The notes beneath the pieces were generated by a model, which worked only from the letters and a program-made list of their open reading frames with translations, made no database searches and was not told where the DNA came from. Below, in pieces: positions 56,458 to 64,000 of a stretch of 64,000 nucleotides of DNA. A program made the translations under genes and the position numbers. Each line of letters opens with the position of its first letter. Position 1 is the stretch's first letter. This DNA is from Chamaea fasciata (lineage: Eukaryota; Chordata; Aves; Passeriformes; Sylviidae), in the NCBI GenBank assembly GCA_029207755.1, contig JARCOQ010000009.1, forward strand, positions 30,836,914-30,900,913, in the 5' to 3' direction.

Positions 56458-59400
56458 ATGTAACTTTATTATATTATTTGGGCTTCTACTAAGATTTGCT
56501 TCAGTCTGACACTGCTCTTCTACCAGGTCTTCTAGGGCAGACCTGCTGCTCAAAATGCCACCTTGCTTTTACTTCATCCTTGGCAACCTTCAGCCCAGGG
56601 ACAATCCTCAAGGAAGGATCTGAGGGGAGCTGAAGGAGGCTCTCATGCAAACCTGTTGTGTCTGCTGTTTCAGGTGAAGCAGCTGTGAGGGAGGAAGCAG
56701 CTTCCTTGTCTGCACAGTTTGTATCCTTTGCTCCTCTTTGGCTGGCAAAGCTGGGACTGATGCTTTGAATGCCTCGTCGTTTTGCCTACAGAATGTATTT
56801 CTCTTGCCACGAACAAGTGCCAGTTCATAAATATATGAGAAAGAAACTTATTACTTCAGTTGTATCTCACACGCCAGTAGTTGTGTTTTGCTCATGAAAA
56901 ATAAATCATCATTTTCTTCCTCTTTTCTGTCTGTATATGATCCAGAAAATGAAGTGCTTGCTTAGAGGAATGGAAGGGCTGTCAGCATCCCTGAAATTTA
57001 AATCTCAGCTGTATCAAAACACCCTCTTGGTTATGAAGGCATCCAGAATTCAAAAGATTCCTTGGCAGTTTTGCTCTTTCACTCTCTGGAGAGCACAGGT
57101 GAAGGTGGAGCCTGGCAGGAGAGCTAGGAGGAAAATCCTGGTTCAGTCCTGGTCGATCCTGCCTATGACGAGCAGGAGTCCTTAGGAAGGAAGGAAGGGG
57201 AGATGAGTGGGGAAGGAGGTAAATGAAATTATTTCAGAAGGAAGGAGAGGAGGAAAGGAACTTTGCAAGAAAGGAGGAGCAGTGTGGAGCATCTCCTAAG
57301 GGAAGAACTGCATTGGAGGATAAGGAACTATCCCATCAGGAGCAGGAAGTACAATGACCCAGTAACAGAGCAGGTTCTGTATGAAAGAAATAGGGGATGA
57401 GAAGAAAAGAATGGTTCTGTTCATTTGGGAAATGGGACACAGATCAGAGAGCACAGCCAAGACCAAACCAAAGGAACAAGCAGAGGGAGATCTCAAGCCA
57501 CCCTCAGCTCCTGTGTGATGAATTCAAGTACAAGGGGAGGAATGCTGTGTGTTCTTCAGCAGATGTGTGCTGGGGAGGGAGGAGAGCCGTTCTCAGCAGT
57601 TCTATCCCATTAGTGCTGTTGTCTGCTCTTCAGAGACATTTCATGAGGGTGCATCAGCTGCTCCTCCAGGCTGAAGAGCTCATTCCGAAGGCTCTTTTCC
57701 ACATCCTTGGCCTGTATTTTGGTTCCCATATGCTCCCCCTCTTACTGATGAGTTAAGGGAATGAATAGCAAATAGTATTCTTTATCTAAGGCCATTATTA
57801 ATTGAATGGAGAGAGTTTAAAGCACTAAAACTCTGCAAATACATAAATAAATGTAAAAATAAATTTATACAATTTATACAAAAGATAAATTTAGGAAATA
57901 GTACAGATGAAAAAGAGGTGACAGGACCAGGTTTAAGGTGGGGATTTTTTAAAAGGTCATTTGCATTTTGAGATCAACCTAATATTAAAAAATAAAAAGA
58001 CAAACACAAAAACCTGAAGAATACAAAGGTAGATTATTTGTGTTTAAATTAGTATTGTGAGTCCAGCTGAGCAAGGTTTTGTTTGTTTCTTGGACCACTT
58101 ATCTAAAAATAAGTACTCAAATCCTGTGCCCTTGCAACACTCTTCTCAGGGTGTTATCAAAGCTTCTCCAGATAGAATCCTCCATTCTGGATGTCAGGCA
58201 TCCTTTTTTGATCTTTGTTTGACTTAATACTTGCCTGTATCGTTCTGCTGCTGTTTCCTGTCCTCAGCTCACACCTAGCTGCTGATATTTGCTGTTCCAC
58301 CGCTTTGTGTGCCATTCTCAAACTCTGTCATTGTTTATTTGGTTTTCCAGCCCCAGGTCCCTGATGATAACAAAACACAAACACCCCAGCCTTGTGGAGT
58401 CTCGTGGTGATTCCTCCTGATGAGAATGGTCTGATGGTCATCCAAACCATCTGCTTGATGGTGATGGGGATAATTTGTTTCCTAATGAGTCCAGTGACTC
58501 ACTCTGGAAGAAGTTGCCTGCATGTCCTTGCTTGTTTGGGGTGGGACTCTGCTTTGTGTTGCACTGTAAAGAGACCTTTACAATGCTCTGTGAATATTCT
58601 TTATATTCTTCAGGGCTCACTTCAGAAAAAAAAAAAAATGAACTCTGTGTGTCTAAAAATTGGAGATGGCCTGTTTTCCACTTCCTGTCTCCATGCCAGT
58701 CCAAAACACTACCCAAATAACTGCTTGTTGAATACTCCTAGCCATTTTCTTTACTCATCACTTGCATAATAGTGTAAAATAGCAAATGTGAAGCTTCTTT
58801 CCCCCTTTTCTCTTGGTCTTTTTTCTTCCCCCATTTTGTACATGCTCTGTTCCTACCACATGGATCACTCATGTATTGCTGCAGTGAAGAACATGGAAGT
58901 AACATGAAAGGTGTTTATAGGCTTTGTTCCCATTTCCTGACAAGTTGTTCTGAATCGGGATGATGATCAATGATACTCTGGATTAATGATGTAGGGGGAG
59001 GCTTTGCTGCTCCTGAAGCCAAGGGAAAGTAGTTCCATTGACCTTTCAGTTCTAGAATTTCACTCTAAGGATTGAATTGAAACTGAATCTGGGTGTAGGG
59101 ACTTGGGAAATGGCTTTTAGGATTATATCTGACTGCCTCAATTCCCTTTTTAGTGCTAATAGGCAGAGGAAAGGTGTCCTTGGTGCCTGCAGCACTTTCC
59201 AGTGCACTGTCTCCAGTTTCCAGTGCTTTGTCCTCTAGAATCCGTGTGGGTGTGTGTCCTATCACTCATTAAATAATTATATATATTTATGTCTCCTACA
59301 GAAGTGTTCTTCACGTGTATGCACATCCACCTTAGCAAATGCTTTTCAGATCTCAAAGGTATTTTTCTGCCTGGTGAGTTGAGTTGTTGGAAGTAGGAGT

Positions 59401-60374
59401 TGCTGATGCGCCACTTAAAATATATTTAAACTTGCACAAAGAAGATTACATAAAAGATACTGCTGGAGATGAGAAGAAAGTCTTTCTGAAGGGATTTTGA
59501 GCTAGTAATTGATGGAGAGCTTCAATTGCTCCCTTTTTGTGTTTTAGGGTTCAAAAGGAGATTGTGTCATCTCTTTTAGCAGGTATTGCAAGCAACTAAA
59601 TACTTTGTTTAAATATTTTGTGCAGTTAAGCAAATAAATTTTGAACAGATATCTTCCATTAACCAACTAATTAAAATATCAAACATGCACCCTGTTTCCA
59701 AGAGTCCCAAAATATCCATAACCTAAATTTTGAGGATCTGACTTTTTTTTTAATGCAACTATAATGAACCTGGAAGATTTTGGGGCTGAGCTGGTGATCT
59801 GACCCTGGAAAAGGTGGGGCTTTTCTGTGCTAATGCTAAAATAAAAATTTGAAGATTCCCTTTTACTTTGTTACATTCGGTAATTTCTGCTTTATTGCAG
59901 CTGCGCACATTTCAGTTGTGGTACTCCAAGACATCCCCAGGTATATTTTATCCTGGGAAGATAAAAATGAAGCTCTTGGCCATTGCCTGTGACTTTGCAG
60001 TTGAGGTGTCTCAGTCCTGGCGTTGGCAAGCTGAAGAAATTTGGAGAGAAAAGAGTGGGGGAGTATGCTCAATACATAAATATAAAGAATGAGAAAAATG
60101 TATTGACAACATTAGCAAATAAATCAAGCACAGATGTAGGAGTTTCTAAATGTGCTCATTAAATATTTACATTTTACGCTCTCAAAAATGGAAAATATGT
60201 TGACATCTCAATTTATCTCTTTTGAACAAACTGTCATACCTGGCATGGTATAAAATTGATAACAAAGAATAAACTGGTCTGGAAAAAGTCAATTACATTT
60301 CTTGAAGGAGTGAAAATGATACTGAAAGAAAAAGTGTCTTTGGAGTCTGGTTTGGCTGAGCTTTATATCTTTAC
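56458..60374. other. Non-coding DNA, no gene recognised
   Basis: A purine-rich stretch with GGAAGGAAGG and AGGAGAGGAGG words lies at about 57182-57290, just after a 82-codon frame (56937-57185) that I cannot assign. An AT-rich interval lies at 57800-58030 and an A12 run at about 58627-58638. No transposon or RNA gene is recognised. Confidence 0.45.
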
Positions 60375-60554
60375 TGTAATGTTTGTATAGGATGATGACA
60401 GTTTGCGTTAGAGCCCAGAAAGCTTCCTGAACCTGTCTTCTGGAAAGTTCTTCAGTGGCATTTTCTGCTGAAACTCCAGTGGGCCAAAGGATGGGTGTGA
60501 TGAACATCAGCCAGGAAAGCATAAAGGTTGTTTTGCTCTGCATTTGGAAGTGAA
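60375..60554 (-). CDS. Candidate signal-peptide exon of an unidentified gene
   Basis: On the minus strand, a branch-like CTAATCCCTAAC and the acceptor TCTCCTGCAG (plus 60555-60564) are followed by 11 bases of possible 5' UTR and an ATG at 60543. The frame starts MQSKTTFMLSWLMFITPILW and has a cleavage-type VSA at residues 24-26. It is then hydrophilic (ENATEELSRR...) with one N-glycosylation sequon at 28-30. A possible donor, ACA|GTAAAG, lies at plus 60374 after residue 56, while the frame itself stays open to 60289. I do not recognise the protein. The start context is weak (C at -3, C at +4) and no partner exon was found, so it may be chance. Confidence 0.3.
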
Positions 60555-60594
60555 CTGCAGGAGATTTTGGTTAGGGATTAGAATACTGCATTTC

Positions 60595-60614
60595 TTTTTT
60601 TTTTTTTTTTTTTT
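60595..60614. repeat. Poly-T tract, 20 bases
   Basis: An uninterrupted T20. On the minus strand it is an A20 just upstream of the candidate signal-peptide exon, about 40 bases before its acceptor, so it would lie in the intron. Confidence 0.95.
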
Positions 60615-61090
60615 CCCAAAAGAAAAAGACAACTGTTCAGATCATTAAATGCATATAAGGTCGCCTTAATAAATTGTTCTATATTTGACAAAGAAAAAAA
60701 GGAGAATTATTTAGACTGTTTTCATCTTTTTAAAATCATTTCTCTTTGATGCTCACAGTAACCAGACCTCTTCTTCAGCCAGGATCTCTGGTGTCTGCCA
60801 CGGGATTTCTCTTCCAGTTGTGTTGGAAAAGAAAAAAACCGTCAATATGGAAAAAAATTTAGTCAGTATCATTGGAATTTTTGGACTCGGATGAAAGTTG
60901 AGGGAATGATGTCTCTGAAGGCAGCTCTTGTGTCTTGTTATTCCTCCCTTACCTGAGGTTGAAAGAGGGCTTTGGTTATATTGCAGGGATTTTGGCTCAT
61001 GCTAAGTGCATCTATTCCAGCAGGATGATGTTTCTAATCAGACTGGTTCTGTATTAACAGTTTCTAACTGGCATTTCTTTTATTTCACAG
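60615..61090. other. Non-coding DNA between two candidate exons
   Basis: No recognised repeat. It ends in the pyrimidine-rich acceptor of the plus-strand candidate exon. The candidates on either side are on opposite strands and do not belong to one gene. Confidence 0.45.
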
Positions 61091-61157
61091 GCTGGAGCCA
61101 CAAAGCGCACATGAGCTGACACGAGACGTGAGGAGGCAGCAGAGCACTTTGCCCTCT
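61091..61157 (+). other. Candidate 67-bp internal exon of an unidentified transcript
   Basis: A strong acceptor (TTTCTTTTATTTCACAG|G) ends at 61090, and a near-perfect donor (CTCT|GTGAGTC) starts at 61158. The two define 67 bases. Only one of the three frames is open: skipping the first base, it reads LEPQSAHELTRDVRRQQSTL plus two more residues. The other two frames have stops (TGA). The fit could also arise by chance or from a non-coding RNA exon. I do not recognise the peptide, and no partner exon was identified within the window. Confidence 0.28.
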
Positions 61158-64000
61158 GTGAGTCTGGGGTGTTACATCCCTTACAGGCTTTCTATACCCC
61201 TGGATTCAGGAAGGAGACCAATTTGATATTCACTCCACTTCCACATGCCACTTGGCTCTTCCTGCCACAGTGTCATATTGATTCCAGTATTGACTGACTG
61301 AAAACCAGGACAACCGGAGTTGCATGAGGCTCCTGCAGGAGAACACAGAAACAAATCCCCAAAGAAACAAAATACTCACAGGGAAAATGTGTGCTGTGCA
61401 CTAGAGAATTTTTTTTGACACTTACTTGTGTGTGTGTATTACTGACCCAGTGATGGTCATTAGGCTCTGCAAATCAGTGAGAGAAAGCAGATAATTAAAA
61501 TTACTGCCTCTGCACGGAAAAGCCACAGGCACAGTTGTAAAGGACATCCGTAGACAGGGGCTCAGCTGGGTATTTTGAAGTGAGAGGGCTGGAAGAGGCA
61601 TGCAAAGAAGGAGGAGAGAGGGGAAGCAACTACAACTCAGAAAACAAGGAGAGGGATGAGGATCCTGTGGTGAGGGCTGTGTGGCTGCTTCTTCCCCCTT
61701 TCCAGTCTGATTTGCTGTAGTTAGGATGGCCTTTCATTAGGGCACTCAGCTCTTGCTATTGCAAAGGACTGGGTTGACAGACTGAAGCACCTGGGATTTT
61801 TGAAAATGAGTCTTGTTTGTTGAGCTATGAAGGATAAGAGCTTCAAAGAAAAGTGAGAAAGAACAGGAAGGTTGGAAAAACAATAAGGGCTGCAATGGAG
61901 GCTTTTTAACCCTTCTGGAACAGAAATTTGGCTGCAAACAAGATGTAAATAGACAATAACATTGTTAACAAAAAGGGAAAATGCCTCTGGATGAGATTTT
62001 GAAGGGGAGGATGAGAATTCACTAGAAATGTGTAAATTAAGAGCTGAGAACAGTTCTCAAGTAAAAGGAGTTGTATTTTTGGGACAGCTGATCAATTTAA
62101 GATGGAGATGGTCTAGCTGGACATGTTACTCCTGCTGTACACCTAAGGCTAGGTTTAAAGTATTAAAAATATTCTCTCATGAAGCTGTATAACAGAATAT
62201 AGCTCCTTTCAGGGCAATGTGGTGGGTGGGATTCCCTGGGATGGGCTGAATCATTTGGTCCTTATGCTGAGTCAGACCAGCCTGAAGCACAGCATTAAGG
62301 ACAGGGATTTCAGAAGGTGCATGAATGATCTGAATCACTGTTTTTCCCCATGCCAGGCCTGGATCTGCAAGGGAAGGAGCAGAGTAAGCGAGTCCAGAAG
62401 GTGTTAGTGAGGGGTCAGCTCATTTTCTGAGCAGCCTTGAGAGGGACGAGCCTAGCAGAAATATCTCTTGATGTCAGATTCTTGGCTTGTCCCAGAGAGA
62501 GAAGGATGGAGGGCACTGTGGGTTAACAGAGTGGAGAATACTCCCCCCCCCCCAGGTCTTTGATGTCCCTTGGAGCACAAAGCAGTGGGGAGAGCAGGTG
62601 GGACCAGTGGCAGTGAGCATGGATGTGTTTTGTGGAGATGGGATGGACAAGGGGATAAACACTGCCTATTGCTAAGTGGTTATGAGGAAACTATGGCTTC
62701 TCACACAGGGGTTAGCACAGGCAGGAGCTGGTGAGTCAGATTCAAAAGTGTGGCTTCAGCAAATGCAAAGCATAAAGATTCATTATGTGTCCTGCTGATT
62801 CTGGCACGTATTTGGCTGACTTGTTCAGCCCCACTATTACAGACTTCACCTGTCCTCCCACACACCTGGGCAGGATGTCTTGCTCCCTGAGTGCTGTCAC
62901 TTGCTGGCCCAAAGCCCTGCTCTGGGGAGACAGACTGTGTGTCACCTCTGAGAGGAACATCTTCAGTCAATGACAGCTCTGGGTCACACAGTTCTAAAGC
63001 AGCAAGAACCACACCACTTCAACTTGTGCAGGTCTGACATGTCAGCCCGGGATCTGGCTGCTTTGGATCTGCACAGAAATTACTGCTTGGAAGGAAAATA
63101 CTAATTTATCAAGCACTGAAGAGTGTAAAAAACAATTAAATAAGCTCACCTTTTCTTGTTTTCAGCCTTAGACTTAATAATGACACTGACATTCTTGACC
63201 TTCTAACTGTGACCAGTTATAATAGGTGTGGCAGATGAAAAATTGTAATGTTTAGATGAGTAAAAATGGGGGGGTTTTTTTCATTAATTTGGGAACTGCT
63301 CTCAGGAAAGCTGTATCTTATTGGCACATTATTGTTTGGGCTCGCTTTCATTTGTGAAAAAATATTTCTATCATGATTTTAAAAGGGATTTTGCCATGTC
63401 TTTAAAAAGAAAATGGGATCTCAAGCCAGGACTACATGTTGCATTCTTACAGAAGTTGATCACCCCTACAGCACCATCCCTCTTTAATCCCAGGAAACAG
63501 AAAAAGCATCGTAGAAAGGTGATTTGGAAATGCAAAATTCTTACACCTTTTGGAGAGATGAATTCCTGTTTCAGCACAGGGGCAAGATGTGTCAGCTCTG
63601 CTGACGATGAGAATGGTTGGAATGGGGACCCCTTGCATCTCAAACTGCCAAGGCAAACAGGAGAACCTAAAATTCACAGATATTCAGAAACAGTGAGAAA
63701 ATGGCACCCCAGGGAGCAGGGCCCTGCCAGAGAAAGGAGAAGCTGCCTTGATTAGGTCATTATTCCCCAACCTCTTTGTCCTACAGAATATTTTGTTCTA
63801 TGTCAGTGAGGAGGGGTATGTTGGAGGGAGAAGTGCATTTGTTTGTCATACTTTGTTCTTCTTGAGCAGTAACTTAAAATCCTTGAAATTCATCATAAGC
63901 CTGGCTGATTTACAAGTAGCTTTTTCCAAAGGCTGCAAATTCTGGTGGTTTCATTGGAGAATCCAAGGCAGGTCTATGGGAGTTACAAGCAGAGGAGTCT
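61158..64000. other. Non-coding DNA to the right edge, no gene recognised
   Basis: A C11 run lies at 62543-62553 and a short (GT)n at about 61426-61437. The 144-codon plus frame at 63321-63755 and two minus frames overlapping it are mutual shadows without a recognisable domain. No transposon or RNA gene is seen. Confidence 0.45.
62543..62553. repeat. Poly-C tract, 11 bases
   Basis: A run of 11 C, whose opposite strand is G11. It may be prone to length error in sequencing. Confidence 0.9.

Noticed and set aside
1..64000. CRISPR array, bacterial operon, riboswitch or phage-type feature
   Set aside because: No evenly spaced direct repeats with unique spacers and no ribosome-binding-site/gene organisation. 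The repeats and composition are those of a bird nuclear genome.

Overview
This window looks like nuclear DNA of a bird, most probably a passerine. It is littered with short 3' ends of CR1 LINE retrotransposons, recognisable by their ATTCTRTG-type 3' tails. It also holds two copies of an LTR of the type common in songbird genomes, beginning TGTCCTGGTTTGG on the + strand. These family assignments come from remembered consensus features, not from a database search. No bacterial-type gene, rRNA, tRNA or CRISPR array is visible. No open frame is long enough or family-like enough to call a protein-coding gene with confidence. The window is best read as intergenic or intronic DNA.

Layout. At 1-3014 there is no gene or recognisable repeat. 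At 3015-3960 two CR1 fragments stand 5' end to 5' end around a GC-rich core. Single CR1 pieces follow at about 6.2, 9.3, 10.9 and 14.3 kb. A perfect (TTCCCC)20 array lies at 8196-8315 and an ERVL-like solo LTR at 12275-12814. More CR1 pieces occur at 16.6, 18.4, 22.4 and 25.0 kb, then a cluster at 29.9-32.4 kb and further copies at 35.1, 36.1, 39.6, 40.3, 41.8 and 43.7 kb. A purine minisatellite lies at 37.75 kb. The most unusual object is a near-palindrome at about 42303-42837: two arms of about 250 bases separated by a loop of about 27 bases. At 45373-46397 two LTRs of different families abut within two bases. The stretch 46.4-53.0 kb is almost free of recognisable repeats, CR1 pieces follow at 53.0 and 55.9 kb, and the last 7.5 kb is again nearly free of repeats.

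Possible genes. Two exon-like segments near the right end deserve a check. A minus-strand segment (60375-60554) has a 3' splice site, a start codon and a convincing signal peptide. A plus-strand 67-base segment (61091-61157) has good acceptor and donor sites and one open frame. They are on opposite strands and would belong to different transcripts. Several AT-rich, repeat-free blocks (6.6-7.1, 13.3-13.5, 22.8-23.1 and 33.4-34.1 kb) look like candidate conserved non-coding elements, but this is an impression that only an alignment could confirm.

In short, the content is transposon fossils, simple repeats and unassigned non-coding DNA. The long inverted repeat, the G-rich hexamer array, the CR1 mosaic and the LTR junction are the items of most interest.
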